DNA of 64,000 bases from Ascidia mentula (lineage: Eukaryota; Chordata; Ascidiacea; Phlebobranchia; Ascidiidae). The stretch is taken from the NCBI GenBank assembly GCA_947561715.1, contig OX387203.1, positions 124,001 through 188,000 on the forward strand, in the 5' to 3' direction. Below are positions 1 through 10,745 of this stretch, piece after piece; positions within the stretch are counted from its first letter, which is position 1, and every line of letters begins with the position of its first letter. The notes below the pieces were generated by a model that was given only the letters and a program-made list of their open reading frames with translations, had not been told where the DNA came from and made no database searches. Position numbers and translations under genes: made by a program.

Positions 1-3000
1 GGACATATTTGTCGAAATATAATCGGACAAGTCGTTCACGTTCATCATTTCCTGGTAAATCAAATTCAACTATTTCATCGATTCGATCATTAATTGCCCA
101 ATCAAGTTGTTCAGGTTGATTGCTCGCCAATACCATCATAAATCTAAAAAATGATTTTTGAAACAGTTTTAATGTTTTTTTGTAATAAAAGTGTTTCCAA
201 AACAAAAGCAACCACTAAATGAAACTGACTTGCTGGATTGGTCCCCAGTTCTGTACAGGAAGGCATTCAAGGTCGCTCGTAAATCCTCACTAATTTTCTC
301 CTGAGAAATTATGACAACATTAGTGACAAGAATAAATTTATAATTTTTTAATGTTGCACTGCCTGAAAATTTAGAACAACAAAAACTTTTTTTACCGTTG
401 CTCGTTTTCGTAAAAATGCGTCCGCTTCATCAACGAACAACAACAACCTAAAAAAAAAGAAATCAATTAAAGTTTGGGAAGATTGAAATAAAGTTTACAT
501 AAAAACATTCAGGCCTTGTTGTTCTGAACATTTTTAGTTCAGTGGAAATCCAACTTAACAAATTTGAAAGAATCTATTTTAAAAAGTTGTCGAATATTGG
601 AGTTTGGGTCAGGTTGTAACAATCAACATTTTTATTTGTAAAGATAAAAACCATTCATGTGATAGAAATATGTACAACAATTACCCCCTCCTACTGCTGT
701 TGGCCCAATCAAACATTTTGTGGGTGGCCGTGACCCCTTCACGGCCCATCGGAGCCACATCGCCACCTGTCATTATCGCAAAGTCCATTCCGGAATGCAT
801 AGCTAGTTTCTGCAAAGTGTCACAATTACAAATTCAATTTTCCTGGATTTGAGTTGTTTCTAAGGTGATGAAAAAGTATTTCATGGAAAAAAAGGTTTCA
901 TTATTTTAGTCAGCAATGTGTTTAATTCTGGTTTGCACAAAATATTGCAAACATTTTTTCAATCTCACTTTTGAAAATAAAGTCTTTCCCGTTCCCGGAG
1001 GTCCGTGAAGAAGAATGTTTCTGTAAACTCCTTTGTTACGCTTTGTGTTTCTGGTTGCTATGGCGATATCTCGGACACGTTCTTCAAGAGTCGGCTGAAA
1101 AATGTTTGTTGCAAAATTACTGCTTGCATTTAAACATGGAAAATTTATTAACACAGGAACTTCATAAATCCTGCAAGTAGTTTCAACCTTTTTGACTTGG
1201 GGTCAAATGTCAAAGTTTCAGTTCAGTGATGAAAGAACAGATCAACAAATAAGAGCATTTAATAAAAACATTCTCATTTCGCACTAAAAGAAACCAACCT
1301 AATGTGAAAAGAATATTAAACAAACAAATTAACGTGAACCGAAGAAACACTTTCCTGCACAAAGTTGTATCATTCCACCAACACTAAAGCAACCAACCTT
1401 CAACACAACTCCCTTCAGTGCATCCTCGGGTTTGCTCAGATACCTCCTAGTGGTCGCGATCGGATGTTTCAGAGTTTCCATCATCGTGAATCGACTTGTT
1501 TCACGAACCAACGACGGTTTACCCAACCTTGCCTCAATATATCGCGCTGCAACTCCAATCGAGTTCTTTGATGTGTACACTCCCGCTGCCACTAGAGTGA
1601 GCCCAAGAGCCTAACACAAACTACTTTTACATTGGGTAGGTGTAGATGTGATTGGTTCAGACATTCATATGCAAGAAAGTTTAAACTTACAGCTGCAGTG
1701 ATTTTGTCCCAATCTGTAAGAAAAGCTTTTGCTCCTTCCCCCAAAACACTTCCAGCAGTTCTAAGTATTCAAATACATTCAAAATTAGCAACAAATCAAT
1801 ATTTTTTTATTTTTTGTATAGTTTTACTGCTTTCACATATAGAAGCATTACTAAGCCTTAAAATAATCAACTCACTTTATGGATTCAAGCACAGTTTGCC
1901 TTCTTTCCTTTGCTTCAAGTTTAATTTCTTCTCGCCGTAAATCACGATTTTCTCTGTCCGCTTTTGCCCGAGCAAACGCTTCGGCTTCAGCTCTTGCCAT
2001 TTCGTTTTCACGCCTCAGTTTCATCTCGTGTTCCAATGTTGCTGTAATTATGATGTCACAAAGGTAATCAAAATCATTTCTTTCTGTGTTGGGACCGAAC
2101 AATGTAAGCAAACGATTATGTGATGACTGGGGGGTGGAAAGAAACCTGAATCATGTGACTTCGACCAAATTAGACATTTCGGGTTAGGTTAGCATCCGCA
2201 ACACAGACATCATATATTATCCACAACAAGTTCTGTTATTCTGGGTGAGCTCTGCGTAATTTTACCTCTTCTCATTGCTTCCTGCTTCTGAACGGATTCT
2301 TCCTGTCGTTTAAGATTATCCTCGTTCATCGCTGATTGTTGCTTTAACTGGTCGTCATAGCGACGGCGAGCAAGTATATCTTGGTACTCAGCTTGCTGTG
2401 GAAACAGAAAATCAGGTAAAATACAAATACATTGACCAAATGTTGCAGATTATTATGAGGTTTTAATACAGGATGAAGTTATAACCTGTAAGCATAGTAA
2501 ATAATACACATGGGAAATGTGAAGATCCACTTTACAAATATCCTATAGACCAAAAACAGGAAAACATCGGTTGGTTTGGAGTCTATACCTCCTTTTTAAT
2601 TTTCGCATCTTGTTGTAACGTTTTTCTTCGTTCTTCTCCCTGCTGTTTAACTTGTTCAACTTTCATCTGTTCCAAGCTTATTTCATATTCCTGTGCAATA
2701 AACAGTAACCTCTTGTGGTCCATTGGAGAGTGGTACAATCACACAAAGTGCATTCACTCAACAAAATTTTGCAATCTTGTTTAAAATTTGTGTGACAACA
2801 TTCTACATTTCTTAAAACGTACCTTGACCTTCCCCTGGAATTCAATTTGTTTTGTTTCTTCTTGCAGTCTCGCTAAATCAAGCGCTTCTTTGGCATTACC
2901 TGAAAACAAAGATCATCCGTTAGATCAACTCAGCTTCACAATATCCATGTAAAATTAGTAACAGAGTTCAGTACGTTTGCATTCCGACTCATTCTACACT

Positions 3001-3211
3001 TACTTGATCTGTCCAGATCTTTTGCAGCAGCTGCAGCCCTTTCAAGACCAGTTGGATCAAAGTTGGACCATTTGTCCCTGGGAGATTTTTTCTTGTCTTT
3101 GTTCGTGTCTGGAGGGGTCGGGGGAGGGGGGATGCTGTCCGGGTCCAATGTAATGTTTGGGATGTCGGCCCCTTTACCACCGAAAAAACGTCCCAATATT
3201 GAATTATCCAT
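1..3211 (-). CDS. ATAD3: ATAD3 mitochondrial AAA ATPase (3' part off the left edge)
   Basis: ATAD3 is a mitochondrial inner-membrane AAA ATPase linked to nucleoid organisation and cholesterol and lipid handling. Twelve exons are visible on the minus strand: 3211-3004, 2899-2823, 2690-2589, 2395-2266, 2041-1876, 1760-1691, 1610-1398, 1094-969, 809-685, 447-396, 300-230 and 143 to the edge. The N-terminus is Gly/Pro-rich, followed by the family signature [15 protein letters not shown], then a long Lys/Glu/Gln coiled coil (exons 2-5), a short hydrophobic segment ([12 protein letters not shown]), the motif [14 protein letters not shown], Walker A GPPGTGKT and Walker [12 protein letters not shown], then sensor-1 VLASNQPEQ. 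The start is the ATG at 3211; no upstream in-frame exon is needed because the N-terminus aligns with vertebrate ATAD3. The C-terminal part of the AAA module lies outside the window. All junctions keep frame, and nothing looks broken. Confidence 0.96.
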
Positions 3212-4259
3212 TTATTTTAAAACACACTGCTATGATAAATAGAAAAAATATGAAGTTAATTTTAACACAGGGGTCGGACATGCAGTCTCTTTACAAACTC
3301 TAGTAACCACATTCACATGGACTGCAGAGAGCTACTGTTAAGTATATTCAAAATTACGAAATCCTGCCGACCCCTGTTTTTGCAGAACAGCAACTAAGCT
3401 GCAATATTTTTCCTAAAACTATTCGTAAATGTAACTTTTAAATTAACATTTCCAAATATTTCGTCATTCGTATTTTTTGAAGTTGAAATCACGGGCTGAC
3501 GGACAAGAAATTACAGCACCACTACAGACATTTGTTCGATGTAAAAACCTACATTAACAACATAAGTGAGACGATTTTTATTTGTAAATTAAACTGCCCC
3601 GAAAGTATAAACTATACCTAATCATTATCCCAAAATATTCCCAGCATTAAAAATAAATAAAATATTTTCTTCACGCAAGGGTTTTCGCCTACCCTGTAAA
3701 TATCGTTCACGTGCGTTGCCATTTATTTTCACAATGATTGATTTACTTACGTCATATTTACATTCAGCTGGCTAAAGTTTATTTACTTCGTTGCTGTCCG
3801 GAAATGCATGGATTCAAATCCGAAGTTGGTTAAACTGATTTTCACCAAACAACAAAAATACGAATTTTTACCTGTATAGCCCCTAAAGCCAATTAATTCC
3901 CCCATAATTTACCAACTACAATTAAAAGCAAGTCGTATTTACTAAAACGAGAATTAAATGCAATAAAAATATTTTATTTTAAATCAAGAAATAAAACCAT
4001 AGCAAGAGATGGGGAAGTAGTTGTAAAAATGAAATATGTTTGTGTATAAAGTGGACAGGGGAAGACAAAAATGTGAAAGATGTTTTATCTATTGTTCTTC
4101 AGTTGAAATAGCATTGACTGGTAAAATATTTCAAGCAATTAATGACGAGAGGGTGTATTGGGTAAATAAGGTTGTTCGACAATAAGATAGCCATTTAAAG
4201 AATTATTTTGAGTTCAGTAAGTTTAAAATAGTAAAAAGTGCACAACGTCAGGTCGGATT
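3212..4259. other. intergenic region between two minus-strand genes
   Basis: No coding exon is seen. It holds the presumed promoter of ATAD3 and the 3' flank of the small membrane-protein gene. An AATAAA on the minus strand near 3970 could end that gene. A 111-bp segment with 11-bp inverted ends is listed separately. Confidence 0.6.
3267..3377. repeat. short segment with 11-bp perfect inverted ends
   Basis: ACAGGGGTCGG at 3267-3277 is matched by its exact reverse complement at 3367-3377. The 111-bp span is non-coding. It may be a tiny MITE or a chance hairpin; I saw no clear target duplication. Confidence 0.3.
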
Positions 4260-4286
4260 TCATCCACCGCCTCTTTCAACATCACC
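4071..4286 (-). repeat. 3' end of the membrane-protein gene, copy 1 of a tandem duplication
   Basis: The last codons and 3' UTR of the gene match 5038-5274 along most of their length, for example the shared blocks gggtaaataaggttgtt and tttaaaatagtaaaaagtg. This is the functional copy. Confidence 0.7.
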
Positions 4287-5383
4287 ATTTGGTATTTCAC
4301 CAGGATTTACAAGAGGGTCATTCTCAAGAGGGTTAATACCAGGATCATTTTGGGCTCCACGTAGAGCTGCAAGGGGAACATTAGTATCATTTGGTTGAGG
4401 CTTGAAGCAGAATTGTTTTTTCATTTTGCAAAATTTGACCACGACCAAGATCACGACCAAGATCACGACAAAACCACCAACGACACAGACTATGATAACA
4501 ACATTGACAGAAGGGCCAGGATCTGAAGAACTTGAATTTGGTGGAGCAGTGGATGAAGATGCAATTGGTGGTTGGGTTGATGATGGTGAAGGGATTGGTA
4601 TAAGATCCAGGGTGTGATTCCTGCACAGTCAAAACAATAAAACTTTATCTTAGGAAACCTTTTAATGAATTCGTCTCTCTAATGTGTTTGGACCTCTTGT
4701 AGTTCCATACGATGGATTTATGTCAATTTACAAATTATTCACATTTTATCTAAAAATGTTGCATCTAATAGTATGACATCAATCATAACCACTTACGGAT
4801 AAGAACAATGGCTTTGCTTGCATCCTGGATTTACTAAACCTTCATGGCATTCTTTGATAATTGTGTCCTGAATGAATTGATCATCGAGACAGAGTTGACA
4901 CCGTCCGTCCTTCCAGCCATTAGGTTTCTCACAGTTCTGCAAGAACAACAAGTTGAAAATCATTGGTCATATTTTTAAAAATAGTAAGACCTAAAAAATG
5001 AACACACAAATAAAAAGATGAACATTATTCACTGCAAGGTGGAAAATGTTTTATTTTTACTGTTCTTCTGTTGTTATGCATACATGGGGATTAGTAACAA
5101 AGCATAGACCGGTAAAATATTTTGCAATTTATGACAAAAGAGTTTAATGGGTAAATAAGGTTGTTAGACAATGAAAAAGCCACTTAATGGGTGGTTTTGA
5201 GTTCGGTAAATTTAAAATAGTAAAAAGTGTATAATGTTAGATTGGATTCCATCCTCCACCTTTTCCAGCATACAGTTAAACATATTTTTAACATATAAAA
5301 AGAAAAGGAAATCTGATTCTCACCGCATCACATGCAGAGAACAACATCAAAAAGAAAATAAACGAAACAAAATTCTTCTCCAT
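4260..5383 (-). CDS. small type I membrane protein, unknown family (186 aa, 3 exons)
   Basis: Three exons, 5383-5324, 4936-4797 and 4620-4260, join in frame. Exon 1 is exactly a signal peptide (MEKNFVSFIFFLMLFSACDA). Exon 2 encodes a 46-residue ectodomain with six cysteines. Exon 3 holds a Ser/Thr/Pro-rich stalk, a Val/Ile-rich transmembrane helix (around residues 105-128), a basic stop-transfer stretch with KFCKMKK, and a cytoplasmic tail with repeated Asn-Asp-Pro motifs ending at TGA 4260. The likely topology is extracellular cysteine module, single span, short tail, as in a small receptor or adhesion molecule. The cysteine spacing faintly recalls TNF-receptor repeats but does not match well enough to name it. 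The gene model is well supported by phase and by one exon per module; its function is unknown. Confidence 0.75.
5038..5274 (-). pseudogene. decayed copy of the same gene's 3' end inside its intron 1
   Basis: Same orientation as 4071-4286 and alignable over about 215 bp with many substitutions and small gaps. It lies between exon 1 (ends 5324) and exon 2 (starts 4936). The copy of the terminal codons is degraded. The simplest reading is a tandem gene duplication followed by loss of the middle, leaving one gene that spans a relic 3' end. Confidence 0.65.
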
Positions 5384-6529
5384 GCTTCAACTCAAAACAA
5401 AATATGTGGAAAAACAAAACTTTACTTTCACTGCAAACACGAAGTTCAGCAAAAAAATCAAGTTAGGAAAAACCATTTTAAACAACAACAAGGATATCCT
5501 CCCAAAGTTTTTTGCCAACATCTGGGCAGTTTTTTGTCCTCGTCTGATTCATGGCCCTGACTTCATACTAAGGGCATGATGTCACAATGATTACTGCACA
5601 AAATTTGTACAATCTGGCAGATGCGACACTAAAGTTTATCTGTTTTGTTGCTACTGCGTAACACCAAGTTGGGGAAACTTCGTAAACATTAACATCTTTA
5701 GCAGGACTTTCTAAACTGACTCGAACGCGCACACACAAAGCCAAGTTGCAGTTTATAAAATGTTCCCCGAAATATAATTTACCGACGTTGCGTTTTATTG
5801 AATAACTCCCATCTAAACCAATCCATTGTGATATCAAAACATGACGCTCAGCTCGCAGGTCGCAGGTTAGCCGCTATCAGCATCAAACTAAATACTACAT
5901 CATATTGTAAACAAAAAGTATTGTTAGTATTTTGCGTGGAACTATATAAAAACTAGATTAAACCCATTGCTAAACCACAACTCACCCAAGACACTCTCAG
6001 CTTTCTGGAGAGATCCGTGGGCACAACGTGAATTTGTATTTATTAAAATCAGCTGAGTGCACTCAAGCGCAACATAATGGAAAGAAGTTTAAAACCTGCT
6101 ATATGTTATATTTCTTGGACGTTCGTAATATTCACAACCCTAGATTTCACAATCTACAAACACATCTCTGTCCCTTCGCACTATCAAGAGATAATAATTT
6201 ATTCACGTCCGTACATCATTTGTAAACTTTGCCGGCGTCTGCGTTTCGTAATCTTCTTCAACTCCTCCCAGCCCAAATAAAATCGGAGAACCAAACAATA
6301 TTAAAGTATTCCTTGCCTTTGGGCTCGCTACTGTGTTTGTTTAATTCTCGAAGGAAGCCCAGTCGTTCGTACAGGAGAAACGTCAGAAAAAAACAATGTT
6401 TTTTAACAAAAGTTGTTATTTGTTGTTTTTCCACCGGAAGAACGAACAGTTTAGTATTCATCAAAATACCTGCATGGTCAAAACCTGTTTACAGTTTCCT
6501 GCATTGAGATTTTCATGTTTTTTTGCTGG
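5384..6529. other. intergenic region upstream of the membrane-protein gene
   Basis: I see no convincing exon. An open frame on the minus strand at 5568-5837 starts at TTG, has no supporting splice sites and matches nothing I know. The region probably holds the promoter of the 4260-5383 gene and the target site of the neighbouring transposon. Confidence 0.5.
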
Positions 6530-6538
6530 TAAATTTCG
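6530..6538. repeat. target-site duplication, left (TAAATTTCG)
   Basis: The 9-bp TAAATTTCG directly abuts the element end ACCAGAGGG and is repeated exactly at 10438-10446 after the opposite end CCCTCTGGT. Confidence 0.85.
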
Positions 6539-7261
6539 ACCAGAGGGATGTTAGTTGACAAAAAAAAATCGCCAGTTAACAAAAGTTTGAACGCGCGTTA
6601 CTCGGCAACCTTACGAGGTAGCGCCATGATTTTTTCACACGATACAGATCATAGGCTGATCTTTCCAACGATACCAAAATTATTAAAAAAAAATATATTC
6701 ATATTTGGTTATTAATATCATATGCGTATTATGACATAAGTCGCGAAAACAAGATTCGCTTCGCTAAATTTTAAAGCATAACATTCTACGCGCTAAACCC
6801 TTTCAAACGATATCAAAACTTTTGAAAAATTCGCTGGGGCTTGTACAGAAAAATGAATTTATATTTTTGAAACATGAAAAAATATCGATTTTTCCTTAAT
6901 AACTTTTTTTATCGTTATGGCCCAAGTTTCAATTTACAACCATACAAAAGCTCAAAAATCAAGCTTTCCAAAAATATTAAACATGTCTAAAAACACATTG
7001 AGCTGCCGCTGTACGAGCCGAATACACTTCAACCCTACACCCCCCACTGTAAACACGGTTTAGGGGTGCTCTGGTGCATACTTTCGCCGATAAATGTTGC
7101 TACAAAGCGAGTCGCAAGCTTTTCTTTTGCACAAACCACCTTATACCATCCCACTATCGAATGAAATCAAAGTTGAATCAATTCAGTCAGAGATGCTATG
7201 CTAAATCCAACGATTACTTACTCAAACCCGACCGTCGCCCGCCGCTTTTTTAAACCGCCAA
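6539..7261. repeat. left terminal inverted repeat
   Basis: Reverse complement of 9714-10437. The inner edge lies at AAACCGCCAA, which mirrors the last codons and stop of the element's gene. The arm contains no sizeable ORF. Confidence 0.88.
7081..7229 (+). repeat. subterminal repeat, copy 1 of a direct pair
   Basis: This part of the left arm starts CTTTCGCCGATAAATG and recurs directly at 7285-7432 with almost no change, separated by 55 bp. A third, inverted copy lies in the right arm. Confidence 0.85.
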
Positions 7262-7284
7262 GCCATATGTATGGGCGTCACGTA

Positions 7285-7432
7285 CTTTCGCCGATAAATG
7301 TTGCTACAAAGCGAGTCGCAAGCTTTTCTTTTGCACAAACCACCTTATACCATCCCACTATCGAATGAAATCAAAGTTGAATCAATTCAGTCAGAGATGC
7401 TATGCTAAATCCAACGATTACTTACTCAAACC
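7285..7432 (+). repeat. subterminal repeat, copy 2
   Basis: Direct copy of 7081-7229 lying just inside the left arm, which makes the element's left side asymmetric with its right side. Confidence 0.85.
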
Positions 7433-7589
7433 AGACCGATTAGTATGAAAACTAACATTATTACATGTTCATATTATAAAATTATGTTTGCAACATTTGT
7501 TTTTATAGTTCATTACTACAAAGAATCTTACTATCAGTTGTTTTCGCAACATTATTTTTGCGTTGGACCCCATTAGGCGGGAAGTATCT

Positions 7590-7715
7590 GATAAGTCGGT
7601 GAGCCGAGTGATCGGAATCAGCGAGGCTCAAGGCCGCGCGGCGGGCAGAGAGATCGGGGGCTACGAGGCTCAAGATCGGGCGGCGTGTTTTCTGATCGGC
7701 ACAAATCGGGTAATT
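7590..7715 (+). promoter_or_regulatory. GC-rich GATCGG-repeat stretch upstream of the SGNH gene
   Basis: Several GATCGG-type hexamers and two copies of an ACGAGGCTCAAG-like block occur in a clearly GC-richer patch between the left repeats and the start codon at 7821. It could be a promoter or a protein-binding array of the element; this is inference from position and repetition only. Confidence 0.35.
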
Positions 7716-7820
7716 ATAGATTCTTCAATATAAGCAAACACAAACAGAAAGTCATTCATTCTCATTGAGAAACCAATTGCAAACGGCGAAGCTACGACAT
7801 ACATTGTTACGAAACAAGCT

Positions 7821-9725
7821 ATGGAGAAGTCGATCATTGAAAACTGGTTGAATGTTTGTACCCAGCCAAAGGTAAGAACTCTTTTTCGAGCATTGTTTAT
7901 TGTTAATGTGTATAAATTTAACTTCGTTTACTTTTTTTGCAGCCATCAAGAGTGGAGAAGTACGGCCTTGGGATATCTGGGAAGCAGACAATGTGGCGGG
8001 TTCCCGTCAAAAGCAGCCGGAAACGGTTGCTGTATATTTCCGACAGCAATGCTCGGAAATACGTTTTGCCTTATGAGGTGAAACCATCTAATTCTTTTTC
8101 TTTTGATTTTGCAGCTTTAAGCATGCGTGGTGGTATCATCTGGCATGCAATACAGGAACTATCTTCATCTCCAATCGTGGAAGACGTCGAAGTTGTTGTC
8201 ATAGGGTTTGGCACCAATGATGTTCTCGCAATGAAAGGTGACAACCCTATGAATGGTGGCATTAGCGGAATTGTTGGCCGCATGAAAGCTCTTGTCCGAT
8301 TGGTAAGGACACTTTACCCATTCGTCAAGGTATGTAGAAATACTATACATTACTTTGTGTCATTTAAACAATATACGTTCTAAGTATTTATACCCTATTT
8401 CGCGTTGCAGATTTTTCACACTGGAATATTGCCTTCGACAAAAAAGCCACGTTTGGTTACATCCCTTAACAAAGAGTTGAGGAAGTCAGCAGAAGAAGTG
8501 GAACTTCGGTTTATTGAGGGTGGCATCCCATCGCAGTTACTTAGTAACGATGGGATCCATCTTTCAGATGAAGGGCTACAACTTCTGCTGACACACGTGG
8601 AAAGGACTGTCCAATCACAGGAGGTGGTGGTCAAGGCTTCTATCCAAGATTTCCCCGAATTAAATGCGGGAACAGCGATAACGCCGGGTCCACTGTTGGT
8701 GAGTACACATGTGTTTACAACAAAACTATAACAATAACGACATTATGTTACACTAGGAGTCCATGGAGCAGATGGAACCGGTGAAAACAAGGCCAACATT
8801 TCTCGATATTGTTCAGGAAAAGACGCAGCAGGTAAATTATTACATAATATATCACAACCCACTGTATCGTAGTATAACTTGCAGTTAAACAAACTACATT
8901 TGTATTTGCTAGGTTGACAAACCGTCATATGTACGGTTAGCTCCAGTACAGCGATCGGCTCCAGAGTACGATTGGCTCCAGAGGCCTTCCCAAATATGGG
9001 GAGGAGGAGTACTGGATTCCAACCTGCGGTCTTCCACCAAACTGCACACCAGACGACAACGGAATGTGGCGCAAGCATCGGAGTCCGGATGGATGGTTGT
9101 AACAAGGCGAGGAGGAAGAACGTCGGGGTACTCGAGCAGCGAGGAGTTCCAGCCCAACCCATCACCAGAGGACATCGAGATGACCAGCCCAACACCAGAG
9201 GACACCGAGATGACCAACACCCCACTGAATAAGTGTATGAAGAGAAAGAAGAAGAAGAAGAGTCCTAACGCCAAGAAGGCCGCGTCACCGCAGATGAAGT
9301 GTGCTCGAAGGGAAATTCCCGACAACAAGAACATCGCGTCACCACCGATGAAGTGTGCTCGAAGGGAAATTCCCGAGACCGTCTCGCCAACGTCTTGTAA
9401 GGAAAAGAAGAAACAAGGTAATTTAACAATTGATATATTTGTGAGAGCAATAACTACGTTCTCAACATTTGACCCTCACGCCCTCTCGTCGTGGCATGCT
9501 TTGGTTAGTTTTTTTTCTAAAAGAAGAATGTCAAACGCAGAACGTCGCAAAAAAGTTCGTAAACTTCAAAGATTTTGGGAACGCAATAGAATTGACATAA
9601 CAACGTCTCTTCGCGAATCATCATGTAGTTGTAATATTGTTGGAAATGATAACGGCGAAGAACCTGTTTGCGCTGCTAGTCCATCCAATGTCGAATTTAA
9701 AGAACTACAAAATTTGGCGGTTTAA
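7821..9725 (+). CDS. SGNH/GDSL-hydrolase protein encoded by the transposon (537 aa)
   Basis: Five exons, 7821-7871, 7943-8329, 8411-8698, 8757-8831 and 8913-9725, all with phase-0 GT-AG introns. The start is the ATG at 7821; the stop is TAA at 9723-9725, inside the right inverted repeat. Residues about 44-215 form an SGNH hydrolase: nucleophile block YISDSNARK (Ser52), Gly block SMRGG (about 80), FGTND (Asn109) and DGIHLSDEG (Asp193/His196), so the catalytic set is complete. The family hydrolyses esters of lipids or carbohydrates; the substrate here is unknown. The C-terminal half is low complexity and basic: two tandem copies of MKCARREIP, acidic SPED/TPED repeats, a KKKKK cluster that could be a nuclear signal, and a final basic segment with ERRKKVRKLQRFWER that could bind nucleic acid. 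Esterase domains are known in the ORF1 of some CR1-type LINEs, but no reverse transcriptase is present here. Confidence 0.85.
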
Positions 9726-10437
9726 AAAAGCGGCGGGCGACGGTCGGGTTTGAGTAAGTAATCGTTGGATTTAGCATAGCATCTCTGACTGAATTGATTC
9801 AACTTTGATTTCATTCGATAGTGGGATGGTATAAGGTGGTTTGTGCAAAAGAAAAGCTTGCGACTCGCTTTGTAGCAACATTTATCGGCGAAAGTATGCA
9901 CCAGAGCACCCCTAAACCGTGTTTACAGTGGGGGGTGTAGGGTTGAAGTGTATTCGGCTCGTACAGCGGCAGCTCAATGTGTTTTTAGACATGTTTAATA
10001 TTTTTGGAAAGCTTGATTTTTGAGCTTTTGTATGGTTGTAAATTGAAACTTGGGCCATAACGATAAAAAAAGTTATCAAGGAAAAATCGATATTTTTTCA
10101 TGTTTCAAAAAAATAAATTCATTTTTCTGTACAAGCCCCAGCGAATTTTTCAAAAGTTTTGATATCGTTTGAAAGGGTTTAGCGCGTAGAATGTTATGCT
10201 TTAAAATTTAGCGAAGCGAATCTTGTTTTCGCGACTTATGTCATAATACGCATATGATATTAATAACCAAATATGAATATATTTTTTTTTAATAATTTTG
10301 GTATCGTTGGAAAGATTAGCCTATGATCTGTATCGTGTGAAAAAATCATGGCGCTACCTCGTAAGGTTGCCGAGTAACGCGCGTTCAAACTTTTGTTAAC
10401 TGGCGACTTTTTTTTTGTCAACTAACATCCCTCTGGT
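9714..10437. repeat. right terminal inverted repeat
   Basis: Reverse complement of 6539-7261. It begins within the last four codons of the SGNH gene and ends at CCCTCTGGT. Confidence 0.88.
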
Positions 10438-10446
10438 TAAATTTCG
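10438..10446. repeat. target-site duplication, right (TAAATTTCG)
   Basis: Exact copy of 6530-6538, marking the insertion site. Confidence 0.85.
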
Positions 10447-10745
10447 GTCAAGTGAACGTTATTCATGCGGAACACGCGCTTACTGAAGCATACGTTGATG
10501 CGACGGTGGTTTTATTCACACAGGGTTACGACAAAGAATGACGGAACATTTCAGCCAACATTACCTTCATGTTATTTACAAGATAAATATTCCAGAGAAG
10601 ATCGTCAAAAACTATCAAAACATTTTTTTTAAAAAGTCACAACAAAATCACATTTCTCATAAACAGGAATATTTTTTGTGAAACTCCATGACGACATCGT
10701 GCGGGTGAAGTTATGACGCATATTTCGACTGTAGGTGGCGCCAGT

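Larger units (their letters stand above)
6539..10437. mobile_element. long-TIR DNA element carrying an SGNH hydrolase gene
   Basis: A 3899-bp unit bounded by terminal inverted repeats of about 723 bp (6539-7261 and 9714-10437), which differ at only a handful of positions by eye, and by a perfect 9-bp direct duplication. Long TIRs with a 9-bp duplication resemble Mutator-like elements, but the termini (ACCAGAGGG) do not let me place it in a family. Inside lie a 148-bp direct copy of part of the left arm, a GC-rich upstream stretch with repeated GATCGG, and one intact five-exon gene. No DDE/DDD transposase, recombinase, polymerase or helicase is recognisable. It is therefore either a non-autonomous element with captured cargo (Pack-MULE-like) or an element whose mobility protein I cannot recognise. 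The near-identical arms and intact gene suggest recent insertion. Confidence 0.88.

Noticed and set aside
5568-5837. 89-codon frame on minus
   Set aside because: It starts at TTG after a stop, has no splice support, and resembles no known family.
6539-10437. LINE or retroelement carrying an esterase ORF
   Set aside because: No reverse transcriptase, no poly(A) tail and clear long inverted repeats with a target duplication, so a DNA element.
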